DNA of 64,000 nucleotides, taken from NCBI GenBank assembly GCA_013368315.1, contig JAACJM010000029.1:1-64000 (forward strand), written 5' to 3'. Positions 45,401 through 56,620 of this stretch are shown piece by piece. A program made the position numbers and the translations under genes. The notes beneath the pieces were generated by a model, which was not told where the DNA came from, searched no databases, and saw only the letters and a program-made list of their open reading frames with translations. Position 1 is the first letter of the stretch; each line of letters starts with the position of its first letter. This stretch comes from Tetrapyrgos nigripes. Its lineage: Eukaryota > Basidiomycota > Agaricomycetes > Agaricales > Campanellaceae.

Positions 45401-47995
45401 GAGGCAGACAGGGCAGAGGAGGCAGACGGGGCAGACAAGGAAGACGAGGCAGACAGGGAAGACGAGGCAGACACGGCAGACAGGACAGAGACACGGCAGA
45501 CGGGACAGAGACACGGCAGACGGGACAGAGACACGGCAGACGGGACAGAGACACGGCAGACGGGACAGAGACACGGCAGACGGGGCAGAGACGAGGCAGA
45601 CGGGGCAGAGATGAGGCAGACGGGGCAGAGACGAGGCAGACAGGGCAGAGACGAGGCAGACGGGGCAGAGACGAGGCAGAGACGCGGCAGACGCGGCAGA
45701 GACGCGGCAGACGGGGCAGAGACGCGGCAGACGCGGCAGAGACGCGGCAGACGCGGCAGAGACGCGGCAGACGCGGCAGAGACGCGGCAGACGCGGCAGA
45801 GACGCGGCAGACGCGGCAGAGACGCGGCAGACGCGGCAGAGACGCGGCAGAGACGCGGCAGACGCGGCAGAGACGCGGCAGACGCGGCAGAGACGCGGCA
45901 GACGCGGCAGAGACGCGGCAGACGCGGCAGAGACGCGGCAGACGGGGCAGAGACGCGGCAGACGGGGCAGAGACGCGGCAGACGGGGCAGAGACGCGGCA
46001 GACGGGGCAGAGACGCGGCAGACGGGGCAGAGACGCGGCAGACGGGGCAGAGACGCGGCAGACGGGGCAGAGACGCGGCAGACGGGGCAGAGACGCGGCA
46101 GACGGGGCAGAGACGCGGCAGACGGGGCAGAGACGCGGCAGACGCGGCAGAGACGCGGCAGACGCGGCAGAGACGCGGCAGACGCGGCAGAGACGCGGCA
46201 GACGCGGCAGAGACGCGGCAGACGCGGCAGAGACGCGGCAGACGCGGCAGAGACGCGGCAGACGCGGCAGAGACGCGGCAGACGCGGCAGAGACGCGGCA
46301 GACGCGGCAGAGACGCGGCAGACGCGGCAGAGACGCGGCAGACGCGGCAGAGACGCGGCAGAGACGCGGCAGAGACGCGGCAGAGACGCGGCAGAGACGC
46401 GGCAGAGACGCGGCAGAGACGCGGCAGAGACGCGGCAGAGACGCGGCAGAGACGCGGCAGACGCGGCAGAGACGCGGCAGACGCGGCAGAGACGCGGCAG
46501 ACGCGGCAGAGACGCGGCAGACGCGGCAGAGACGCGGCAGACGCGGCAGAGACGCGGCAGACGCGGCAGAGACGCGGCAGACGCGGCAGAGACGCGGCAG
46601 ACGCGGCAGAGACGCGGCAGACGCGGCAGAGACGCGGCAGACGCGGCAGAGACGCGGCAGACGCGGCAGAGACGCGGCAGACGCGGCAGAGACGCGGCAG
46701 ACGCGGCAGAGACGCGGCAGACGCGGCAGAGACGCGGCAGACGCGGCAGAGACGCGGCAGACGCGGCAGAGACGCGGCAGACGCGGCAGAGACGCGGCAG
46801 ACGCGGCAGAGACGCGGCAGACGCGGCAGAGACGCGGCAGACGCGGCAGAGACGCGGCAGAGACGCGGCAGAGACGCGGCAGAGACGCGGCAGAGACGCG
46901 GCAGAGACGCGGCAGAGACGCGGCAGAGACGCGGCAGAGACGCGGCAGAGACGCGGCAGACGCGGCAGAGACGCGGCAGACGCGGCAGAGACGCGGCAGA
47001 CGCGGCAGAGACGCGGCAGACGCGGCAGAGACGCGGCAGACGCGGCAGAGACGCGGCAGACGCGGCAGAGACGCGGCAGACGCGGCAGAGACGCGGCAGA
47101 CGCGGCAGAGACGCGGCAGACGCGGCAGAGACGCGGCAGACGCGGCAGAGACGCGGCAGACGCGGCAGAGACGCGGCAGACGCGGCAGAGACGCGGCAGA
47201 CGCGGCAGAGACGCGGCAGACGCGGCAGAGACGCGGCAGACGCGGCAGAGACGCGGCAGACGCGGCAGAGACGCGGCAGAGACGCGGCAGACGCGGCAGA
47301 GACGCGGCAGACGGGGCAGAGACGAGGCAGACGGGGCAGAGACGAGGCAGACGGGGCAGACGAGGCAGACGCAGCAGAGACGGGGCAGACGGGGCAGACG
47401 AGGCAGACACAGCAGACGGGGCAGACGAGGCAGACGCGGCAGACGCGGCAGATGAGGCAGACGAGGCAGACACGGCAGATGAGGCAGACGCGGCAGACAA
47501 GGCAGAGACGCGGCAGACAAGGCAGAGACGCGGCAGACAAGGCAGAGACGCGGCAGACAAGGCAGAGACGCGGCAGACAAGGCAGAGACGCGGCAGACAA
47601 GGCAGAGACGCGGCAGACAAGGCAGAGACGCGGCAGACAAGGCAGAGACGCGGCAGACAAGGCAGAGACGCGGCAGACAAGGCAGAGACGCGGCAGACAA
47701 GGCAGAGACGCGGCAGACAAGGCAGAGACGCGGCAGACAAGGCAGAGACGCGGCAGACAAGGCAGAGACGCGGCAGACAAGGCAGAGACGCGGCAGACAA
47801 GGCAGAGACGCGGCAGACGAGGCGACTCGACGTGGCAGCAGAGACAGACGGAGCAGACAAGGCAGACAAGGCAGATGGAGCAGACAAGGCAGACAAGGCA
47901 GACAAGGCAGACAAGGCAGACGGAGCAGAGACAAGGCAGACGGGGCAGACAAGGCAGATGGGGCAGATGGGGCAGATGTAACAGACTGAGCAGAC
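45395..47995 (+). repeat. 2.6-kb GCAGAC-family satellite with higher-order structure
   Basis: Built from a 9-bp unit (GCAGACGCG, GCAGACGGG, GCAGACAAG) and an 11-bp unit (GCAGAGACGCG). Most of the array is a 20-bp 9+11 dimer. Pure 11-bp tracts of about nine copies occur at 46355-46450 and 46858-46950. A GGGG variant block lies at 45930-46140 and an AAGG variant block of about 16 dimers at 47497-47815. Long open frames on both strands arise because the units contain no stop codon in most frames; they are not genes. Confidence 0.95.
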
Positions 47996-49232
47996 GAAGC
48001 AGATGACAAGGCAGACACAGTAGTCTGCCCTTTTCCTGTCCAGCCTGAGCTGCCTATTTATATTTAGTAAAATTTAATTAACCTGGTTGAATGAATTCAT
48101 TGTATTACATCCTGTAAATTTTCAGTAAGCCCTTCTGTATTACTTAATTGACATGCACTGCAAATCCATCCAACAAGTCTCTTGTAAGTCTATTGGATAT
48201 ATATGATGACTTACAAAATAGTCACTTTTCAGTAAAGTCATTGTAATGTCTTGTGACTTACAAGTGTCTTACTGTGACCAGTCTGTCACACTGTATATTC
48301 TCCATTTAGCATGCAGGTTTTTTCCAGAGACTTACGAGATAGACTTTTAAAACCTGCATCTTGTAATTCCCTTGTAAAATCACAAGTCTTTCTAGGGTAT
48401 TACTGTGACACAGCTGTCCCTTCATAAATTCAGTGTAAATATGAGCAGTCTTACCCAACACTCTCAAGTTCTACCTTCTGGTAAGTCCTCTGTAAATTTT
48501 ACTTGGTTTACAAATTGTCTTACTGTGACATTATCTCACACTGAAATACCCTGGTATTTCAGTTCTGTTTTACAAGAAGACATACTGTGACAAAAAAGTC
48601 ACCTTGTAATTCCACTGTATACTCTTCAATGCTATACTGTGACAAAGCCTCACACTGAAAGTCCATGGTATGTCCTTGCAGCTTACAATGGTCTTTCAGA
48701 ATAGTCCTCATTTTTTGTCTATTTTGTAATACACTTGTAAGTCAAGCCAACTTACATATTGATTGGTTCCCCATAATACTCTTGTAAAACTCCAGTAAGG
48801 CTGAGGATTTACCAGTGTTTGTAGCAAATGTTTCTTGTAATTCCTTCATAATACAGCTAGTCTTACGAGTGTATTACTGTGACTTGATTGTCACTTTGTA
48901 AATTTCCTGCAGATTTTTCTTCCTTGTAAGTCCTTTGTAAATCTCTCTTGCCTTACTGTTTGTCATACTGTGATTATCTGTCACACTGAAATACTCCAGT
49001 ATTTCCTATGTGTCTTACTACATGACATATTGTGACAAAAAGTCACTCTGAAATTCCTGTGTAATTCCACAGTATATCAACCAAGGGTATACAGTGACAG
49101 CAAGTCACACTGAAAGTCCATGGTATTTCTTTGTGACTTACAATGGTCATACAAGGTTGTTCTAATTTTTTCTGTCTCTTGTAATACTCTTGTAAAACCT
49201 CAGTAAAGCAGAGGATTTACAAGTGTTTGCAT
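47815..49232. repeat. Right arm of inverted repeat 1
   Basis: Complement of 31386-32841, including a short TCTGCC/GCAGAC array and the GTCACAGTA-rich sequence. Confidence 0.85.
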
Positions 49233-49382
49233 CCAGTATTATGTACATGCATGGGCAGCCATCATTCCTATTATTCATCCTAGATGGTAGAACTCAACAA
49301 AAAGTGGTTTTGACAATGAATGAGCTAGTGATGATGATAATTGGGGTGTCTGCACTGGGTGTCTGCAGATTTCTCATACCCG

Positions 49383-49965
49383 ATAACGCTGGTGACCTTC
49401 TACATATTGGAACCACCCACTGCGTTGACCCCGGTCAAAACAGCGCTCATGGATCGGATCTGGCCAACTTCTACGGCAATAACAATGTCCTAAACGGTGA
49501 TGGATTGTGAGTATACTATCCAAATGGTTTAAAATCTGGATCACTAACCCCCTCTCGCAGCTGTAAGTGAACGAAATCAAGGTCCTGTTCGACTTTGGTA
49601 CTCACGGTCTTCTAGGGGTCTCTGTACTGCAAAACGTAGGGCCTCAGTCGCCTTTGTGCGATGCTCTCCAGGGTCAGGGTACTTCCCAATGCCCCGATGA
49701 GTTTAGCGGTGACTATCGCTCTCGGACTACCCCTGCAACTCCATCATGCCCAGCACGCGGCTCCAAGATCGCCTCGAGGTCGGGTATGATGGGCAAGACT
49801 GACCGTAGGGCCAAGAGATTGAGAACACTCATCACGGATGCTAACCAGACGTTGGCATGGGTCGGAGACGCTGATGGACCTCAGGTTGGCGGAAATGTTT
49901 GGCAGCCTAGCGCTGAGCATCCAGATGGTGGATTCTCCAGCACGATCGTCAGGATTGAAGAGTGA
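49383..49965 (+). pseudogene. NucA/NucB-type deoxyribonuclease, 3' part (disrupted gene)
   Basis: Frame resumes after the element: NAGDLLHIGTTHCVDPGQNS and SDLANFYGN continue the family pattern up to the donor at 49507. The intron ends at 49560. The next exon starts TGTAAG and then needs one extra base to enter the long frame KVLFDFGTHGL...GFSSTIVRIEE ending at 49965, so there is probably a single-base deletion near 49566. Two lesions, the 19-kb insertion and this frameshift, show the gene is dead. Confidence 0.7.
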
Positions 49966-50560
49966 AACGAGACGATAGGAATATATCGGTTGTATTTATG
50001 AGGAAATCAGCCTGTACAGTCTCGTTGTCAGATACAGCTACGAGCAAACTTCCTTGATTTTCGTTTTTCATACTTACTTTACTTATGCTTATCTATTGAA
50101 CGAAGATAATATGTATTCTGTAACAGACTCCAGTTATTGGAAATCCGAAGCATCGACAGTCATATGTGAATATCATACCTAAGTACATATATCATTCCGA
50201 GGGTCTAGACACACGAACACATGTCCATGGCCTCGATGAATCCATGATGATGCGTCTGTATATGAGAAATGAGCTCATCCTGAAGTGAGAGAAGGAATTA
50301 TTTACTTACGCACTCCCAACCCTAGCCTCCACTGAAGCGGCATTCTACTAGCTCGTAACCACCTTGTGTATGCGCATTCATTTTATATAATCGTCCATCT
50401 AAATACACATACGCATACGCATCATGAGCACATAAGTAGCATTTGGTGAGAATGTGAAACCTAGGAAGAAAAACATAGAATGCAAAAGACATACGCAATT
50501 TAATAGTCTCCAAACTTAGACACGCCGACGAGTTTTTGCAATTCTGGCGATATGCGCTGT
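49966..50560. other. Intergenic
   Basis: Convergent 3' flanks of the nuclease pseudogene and the F-box gene. The far end may hold further minus-strand 3' sequence of the F-box gene. Nothing else recognised. Confidence 0.4.
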
Positions 50561-50563
50561 TCA

Positions 50564-51195
50564 CTCTTCTGAAAGAGTTGAGCGATGCTTGGATGCTTCT
50601 GAAGGCGTAACGGCGAATCTGAAAAGATTCGGCAAGGATAGCAGCGTAAAACCGGGGTCCGTCATAAGCAGAATAGAGAAGTGTTCGCGTTCGATGTGTA
50701 AGTGGAGGTCATCAACGTGGCGCATAGCACCTAGCACGTTGATTAAGAGATTTGGATCGGTGTACGTTTGCCAGTCACTACATTCATACGTAGAAAATGT
50801 AATTAGTCAGAAAATTGTCGAAATACTAGTGAACCGATTGCGCACAGTCTGTGATGAATGACTACTCCGAAACACCGGACCTGAGTAGCAAGCTCATTTC
50901 CACCTGGAGATAATAGTATGCGGTGAAGTTTGGGTACTGACGTAAAGGAGGTGAGCCATATACACTGGTACAGCAGTGTACGTCCAATTGGTAGAACAGC
51001 TTGCATGAACAGGAGTATCGCGTGTTCTTTTGCCGGAGAAAGCTTCATGCCCTCCATGAGTACCTCGTTTGGAAGGATTCGTATTTCAGGATGAGGCTTC
51101 TTCGCTGCCTTTGCACACCGTTTTCGAGACATGAAGGAATAGGGATGTCGGGTGGATGATGGTATGAGAGAAAGAGGAGTCTGATCCCGTGACAT
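50564..51195 (-). CDS. F-box-like protein
   Basis: The first exon from the ATG at 51195 has the F-box-like core EIRILPNEVLMEGMKLSPAKEH, then LLYQCIWLTSFTSVPKLHRI and LLSPGGNELATQVRCF, the usual layout of Agaricomycete F-box proteins. After an intron ending GAATGTAG (near 50778) the second exon reads DWQTYTDPNLLINVLGAMRH and LSLPNLFRFAVTPSE to a TGA at 50566-50564. The donor position (about 50890-50880) is not certain. The product would recruit substrates to an SCF ubiquitin ligase; no substrate can be inferred. Confidence 0.6.
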
Positions 51196-52277
51196 CTCAA
51201 TTCACATGGATAACGCGGTCATCTAGGAAGACGCGTGAACAATCGCGTCCAGCGCCAGTACTGCTCGCTGTAGCTTCAGGTTGATCAAGACAGTATATGA
51301 TGGTGTTGGAATGCCGGGCTCCGGTGTTGGGCTGGAACGAACGCACACGCCCTGTGACAAGGCAAAGGACATCATCCCTTCAACCGTACTTTCCCGCGCT
51401 CCCCTATAACGACTCGGAGACAGATATCTTTTGCTTGCATAGATTACCGGCCGAGACTTATATCGATTCCAGTCAAAGACCGAGGAAGAGGAGACGCTGG
51501 ATACGTGAAATTCAAGAATTGGGAACTACGATGTATGAGGAAGGTGTGGTGTGAAACCTTTATGCAGGTGAGTACTACTGAAAGGTATACGAAAGCACTC
51601 AGTGTAGCTATACTCACTGCGACGAAAACAGCATTCTCCAGATCCCAGAAAATCTCCTTCAGCATTACCTTCAAGACTCTTCCCTTGCTCTCCCCCACCA
51701 AATATACGCAGTTTTTCCGTCTGACTAGTACCTATCCCGAGTGACTGTCGACTCCTATCCGTTCCCTTGTCGAGAAAAAATGTAACAATGTTTGTGCCTC
51801 GGCCTCGCCGGTAGGTCGAACATGAAGCAGAAGAGTTCGGGTTCTCATCGACGAAGGGAGACAAGGGTATTTCGGAGGGAAGAGAGGGTTAGGACGGTGG
51901 TCATACTCAGACTCCCGTATGCCTCTAGTTATCATCTACAGCTTGAGAAGTTACCTGTGCTCAGCTGTGACACAGTACGTAGGGGAGACGCACTACAATC
52001 CCAGCCTTCCTTGATTCCCACGCTCGAGCTGTACATTGTTTGTCGTTCATCTTCCGCCTGCACTCAATTTAAAATTGGTTTAGTCTTTACTGTAAATTAT
52101 CGTAACATTCTCTACAGCATTTGTAAAATTACAGCGTCTGTTAGCTTGAGATAGTGGTATATAGTATTCTCCGAATCGTAGGTGTAAAAATGTCCCAGTC
52201 AAAAGGGGGGGAAAGCACTCATTAGGGTCAGCCACACTCTGAGTCTAGATGTGTCCGTTGCGTGTCCATTAGGAGAA
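51196..52277. other. Interval with unrecognised open frames
   Basis: A plus frame from 51297 (MMVLECRAPVLGWNER...) and a second at 51505-51744 could be exons of one small gene. Codon use is plausible but no domain is recognisable. The minus frames overlapping them are probably shadows. Confidence 0.3.
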
Positions 52278-52628
52278 TCATCTCAATCCAGACCATTTCC
52301 CAACTTTTAACGCTTGCTCAGCTGCAAGTTCTTCGGCATCGTGTCTCTTTGCTGCTTGGCCTTTGCCCCACTCCTCTTCGTTGACTATGCAAGTAAAAAT
52401 CAGACATAAATTTGAGTCCAAGTGGGATGTAGAAAGTACTGCTTACCCTTGACAACGACCGTCCACTTATTCTGACCTCTGATAGGTTGTGGTTGAGAGT
52501 ACTCGTAGTGGAGTATGTGTCGGCGTAGCTGAGCCCAGTTGTTAAGTTCAACTTTAAAGTCTGATAAATCCGAATAGTTTTAAGAAAATTTGTAGCTGAA
52601 GAACAGTCTTAACGTCCTCACCAGACAT
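52278..52628 (-). CDS. Small dsRNA-binding domain protein (75 aa, three exons)
   Basis: Exons 52628-52622 (ATGTCTG only), 52560-52447 and 52384-52278, joined by GT..AG introns that keep frame. The product is a single DRBM: MSDFKVELNNWAQLRRHI (helix 1), a beta region ending KWTVVVKVNEEEWGKGQ, then KRHDAEELAAEQALKV (helix 2, matching the K-x-A-x-x-x-A-A-x-x-A-L consensus). The basic pair before helix 2 is KRH rather than the usual KK. There is nothing outside the domain, so it probably acts by binding structured RNA or by dimerising with another DRBM protein. The 7-nt first exon is unusual but gives a sensible N-terminus. Confidence 0.72.
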
Positions 52629-53155
52629 TGGAGAATATTGAGCTAGAACTGAAAGATCGAGAATGTGGGTGCAATTGCCAGTAATCCATGTGGCTACGAA
52701 CGAGGGCTTTTTAAAGCCCACTCTCTTGACTATTCGTCGCAACAAGCCTGCTATGGACGTCGATTGAAATCTCCAAAAGTGATTCTGTCCTCCCAAAGCT
52801 TCATACCAATAAGGAGCGGTAGTACTAGTATGAAGGTGCTACGTCTTTCTCCAATAGCCTATTTCTCCCTAGTTGGCTAACCCGCTCAGAAGATGTGGAG
52901 GCAATGATCTTTTCTTAGCTGTAACTCTTCCAAGAGTACGGGAACTACTCAGGGATCTGTGACGGTGACGACTGGGTATAGGGGGTATTGCTATCTGACG
53001 GTCGTAGATGGCGATCGTACGTAGCTTATCTTGTCACACAATTACAGCTACGTATAGACACCATGTAAGTACATTCCGCAGGCTCCTGTACGTCTCCTGT
53101 GGGATTAATATTTTGACCGAATCAGCTACAACATGAATCCAGACGTCCTCCTAGG
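52629..53155. other. Upstream region of the dsRNA-binding gene
   Basis: Contains GGGCTTTTTAAAGCCC near 52705, a perfect 16-bp palindrome. No genes recognised. Confidence 0.35.
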
Positions 53156-53605
53156 GTGCGAATGTTCCCAGAGTTCTCAAAAGCTCTGAGTGGTGGCTCT
53201 GATAAATATGCAGCTTTGAGAGCGTCGTTGAAAGCTAAAATCCCTCAATGCATAGTCGGCGAGAAAGGTTTCAAGACTATCCTATTTGGTACTGTGTCTA
53301 CGAACAGGCCATGTGAGTTGAGATATTCCGCTACCACTGAGACTCTGAGACCGGTAATATTGATGGCGGTGCTGCATGAATGCATACGCTTCATTCTGGT
53401 CCGTCAACAGGAAGCAATAGGAACTCCTGACAACTTTAAGCCACTGGTCGGATGTAATTCATGGTCACAGATACTTACCACCCCTTTCTTTACAGCTCTT
53501 GAAGACTCGTCTACACCTCGTGGAACCCACATCCGCTCGGTTTGCTGTACGCTTTTAAGACTCGTGTATGTCAGAAAGTTTATATTTGCGCTTTTTCTCT
53601 TCTAA
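53156..53605 (+). CDS. Hypothetical ORF, 149 aa
   Basis: The frame is open for 150 codons (MRMFPEFSKALSGGSDKYAA...), with a mixed composition that could be coding. No domain or family is recognised, and no splice evidence extends it. It lies convergent to the 7-TM gene. Confidence 0.25.
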   Translation: MRMFPEFSKALSGGSDKYAALRASLKAKIPQCIVGEKGFKTILFGTVSTNRPCELRYSATTETLRPVILMAVLHECIRFILVRQQEAIGTPDNFKPLVGCNSWSQILTTPFFTALEDSSTPRGTHIRSVCCTLLRLVYVRKFIFALFLF

Positions 53606-53961
53606 GTGTTTGAGCAGACGGCATCGAGATGGAAATTGGAAAGAAGACACGCTCACGCGGAGGGCAAAGTATTAGGAACTTATATTCGTCTCCTTGCGTG
53701 CCAGCCGTCTTCTATGATCGTGGCACTGATACACGAGGTCTAGAGTGGGCAGTCATGAGTTGCTTCAAGTATTGCGAAACCATTGGGTTTAGTTAGAAAG
53801 GGTTTCCTGGCAATTTGAGAACGAAATAGGACGCAACGTTCTTCAAATTCGACGTTAGGAGAATAAAAGGGATAAAAGGTGGTATTTTCCCCTCGCAGTG
53901 ACAGCCACACTCCATACAATTTTGCTTTTGCAAAGGTATGTGTTTATGGATTGTAAATCTA

Positions 53962-55394
53962 TTAACGTGTAAATGCCTCTACCTGTCCCTCAGCCTGATT
54001 CTCCACCTCACTCTCCACATGGCGGTCCACGGCTACATGCACCGAAGCAAACCTAATAGATTGCGAAAGAGACATATCCCGCGCAAACCTCACCTCCTCT
54101 TTGGATTTTTCACGAGCGACCACGAGGATGATGAGGATTGGGTAGAGCGCCTTCAAGTGCATACGTAACGCCAGGACAATGTCAGTGAACTAGACCTCAG
54201 GGTGGGAAGCCGCTTAAATACACGCACCACTAAAAGCGGCATAGCACTAGCAAAAGTTTGATATCCCACGTCTCCGACGCTTTTTCGCAAAGAGACTATC
54301 ATATATGCAATCTAAGTATAGAACTCCTTGCTCAGCAGTCGGTATTTCAAACAGTAACGAGCTACTGACCCAAAGTACACAGTAAATCGCACCAGATTCA
54401 ACGAATAGCAAAAGAACCTTTTGGGCTCGAGAGACTTGGCTGTCGCAGTGGTTGAGAACCTTCCGGACATCTCGACTGTGAATCCTGTGCGGAATCCAAC
54501 ATGATACGGTTCAGTATTAAGAATCTAACTTGAACAGTGAAGACCCGCAGCTGAGAAGTATAAGTACATACCAAGTTTTATATCCAATGAGACTTGTAGC
54601 AATCACATTCGTAGCCAACAAAGGCACGACTAGTGCTAAAGCCAATCCGCCCGGAGTCTCGGAGACACGAAGATCATCCTTGATATCAAATCCTGCGTCT
54701 GTGAAGGCACCCACTAGTAACAAATCAGTAATGCTGACTTTATTGAGCAGAAGAACCTGAATGGGAACCCAGGATAGCTTCACTCACCCAAAGATATGAC
54801 CATACACAGAAGAAGAATTCCCTTGACGAGCATATTGCGGGGAAACACGCTCCATGCTCTCCAGATAACAATTCCATCCCCAATGACATACTTTGAACAC
54901 CGAGTCAAGTCATAGGTCAATGAATGATAATGCTCAAACAATAACCAAATCTTACATTCGCCCTTTGCAACACGACCATAGTAATCTGGATGTTAATCAG
55001 CTGCTGCACACTTTTCGCGACAGCGCTGGCGTTGCTGATAATGTAACCATATAATGGAATCCGGACCAATACAAATAGAACGTTGAGGACGGCGGATGCG
55101 GTTGTAAATAGTAGCATGAGGAAGAGGAATAGGATGACGACGAGTTGGGGTTTTGTGGGGCACTTTTTTTGGGATCTTTGGTGTATAATGAGCCAAACTG
55201 AATTAAGAGACTGGATGAAACTTGGAAGGAAGGAAAGCTTACAAGATAGAATAAAAGACAGTAAATGTGAATGTCGCATTGACACCGCAAAGGAGCGACG
55301 ATACAGAAACCAGGAGGCTGTATGTTCTCAGATTGGTAAGGTCAAAAATGCTGAGAGGAAAGGATTGTTGTGCGTCTTGAGATACAGAAGACAT
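53962..55394 (-). CDS. Fungal seven-transmembrane protein (319 aa, six exons)
   Basis: Exons on the minus strand: 55394-55243, 55175-54956, 54890-54788, 54713-54572, 54484-54370 and 54189-53962. All junctions but the last acceptor are well supported and frame is kept. Hydrophobic segments are TYSLLVSVSSLLCGVNATF, QLVVILFLFLMLLFTTASAV, the YVIGDGIVIWRAWSVFPRN helix and loop, GILLLCMVISL, ALALVVPLLATNVIATSLIGYKTW, VLLLFVESGAIYCVLW and ALYPILIILVVA. The order and the GDG-x(3)-WR-x-W and LATN-x(5)-L-x-x-Y-x-x-W motifs are typical of a large family of Agaricomycete 7-TM proteins of unknown ligand. The tail is charged. Confidence 0.8.
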
Positions 55395-56355
55395 TGAGAC
55401 GGAGATTCGAGGGGGATAGTATGCAAAAGCAGACAGAACCTTAAATACTCAAAGTCTTGAACCTGAAGAAGAACAAGTTCTTCATGATGGGGACAATGGC
55501 AGCTGACTTCCAGGTCCAGCCAAGCCGGCGACATTCGCGAGAATTGCCCACACTCGTGAGTTTCTTGAATCGTTCTAAGTAGCACTAACTGCACCCGATA
55601 GATAGATACCTACATCCATGAAAAGGCTGTGGGCCAGCGCTAACGCGTGGCGAGAACGAGGCCCATAGTTTAAAAAACCGCCACACGCAAGCCAACAATT
55701 TAGCGCAAGGCAGATTTTTTAACCTCCATTTTCAGACCATATTTACGAGGACGAATGTTATGCATGGCATATTTGTGCTGTTCCTTGTTGGACGAGTGTA
55801 GATCATAGTCAGTCAAAAAAGACAGAAACAGAGAAGCGACGATCAATGAAGTTTATAAACAATACTTACAAGCAAACATGTCTACAAATCCCTCTCCTCC
55901 CTCCTTCTCTTTTCAAGACGTATGTAAGCTGCAGATGTGGGGAAGGTCGTCTTGATGATATGTTGATTTCTGGTTTCGAAGACGTCAGCTCGTTAATTAC
56001 GACATGCACGACAATGGATTTGGAATGCACGTCTGAACGCGGTTAACCATCTGACAGAACCAAAACAAAACAAAACGACTGCATGCGTGGTGGCGTACCT
56101 CTTAGAAACATACAGAACCGTGCAACCTCGTTTGGTGTACATTTATTTGTGGCAGTTTGTTACAAGAAAATCAGGATCACTTGAAGCAATCTTATCTAGA
56201 AGATCGACATGCAAACCAGTCAATAACCTGATTTATCACCTTGAGACCTTCTCCAATGTACTTCGTGCCCAATATTATGAGCGGCATCAATCAGAGTCCA
56301 TACGTTGCTCTTAGATCCACTTTACTTTCCTGCGCCGGTTCCACACTCCATAAAA
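55395..56355. other. Intergenic, nothing recognised
   Basis: Upstream of the 7-TM gene. Open frames are short and featureless. Confidence 0.4.
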
Positions 56356-56620
56356 CTGTCCCATTTCGTTCAATTCGCGAGTCACGCGTCACGTACCCCC
56401 CAAAATTCGCGAAAAAAATCGGCCGTCACGCATCACAAAAAGCCATTCGCGAAATCTCTGCCAAGATACCTTCCAAAACCGGCAATTTCTCTGTCAAATT
56501 TCGCGAAATTTCGCGGAAAAAAGCTCGAGTCATTGCTCACGCCGCAGTTTTCGCGGTCAAAAAATTCGCGAGGGCATGTCACGGTCACGATGCCCTCGCG
56601 AATTGAACGAAATGGGACAG
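56356..56620. mobile_element. 265-bp MITE with perfect 25-bp TIRs
   Basis: Termini CTGTCCCATTTCGTTCAATT continuing for 25 bp, exactly inverted at the right end (GGGACAG at 56614-56620). The interior is dominated by CGCGAAA/TTTCGCG phrases with further inverted sub-repeats (GGGCAT..CACGGTCACGATGCCC). Flanks show no unambiguous target duplication, so the superfamily is open. Confidence 0.75.

Larger units (their letters stand above)
30251..49382. mobile_element. ~19.1-kb palindromic transposon/composite inserted in the nuclease gene
   Basis: The left end CGGTATAGGTAAATCTGCAG and the complement of the right end CGGGTATGAGAAATCTGCAG match the termini of the 1.48-kb element. Both continue into ACACCC/GTGCAGACACCC subterminal repeats. 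The flanking 9-mers GTAATGCTG (30242-30250) and ATAACGCTG (49383-49391) agree at 7 of 9, as expected for an old target duplication. The nuclease reading frame continues across the duplication. Inside: inverted arms (31386-32841 with 47815-49232, and 33790-34367 with 44840-45400), satellite arrays, a gypsy element and F-box-like fragments. No transposase was recognised. Confidence 0.75.

Noticed and set aside
45310..48018. Open frames of 600-900 codons on both strands
   Set aside because: They are translations of the 9- and 11-bp satellite; all show the same periodic composition and no flanking coding signal.
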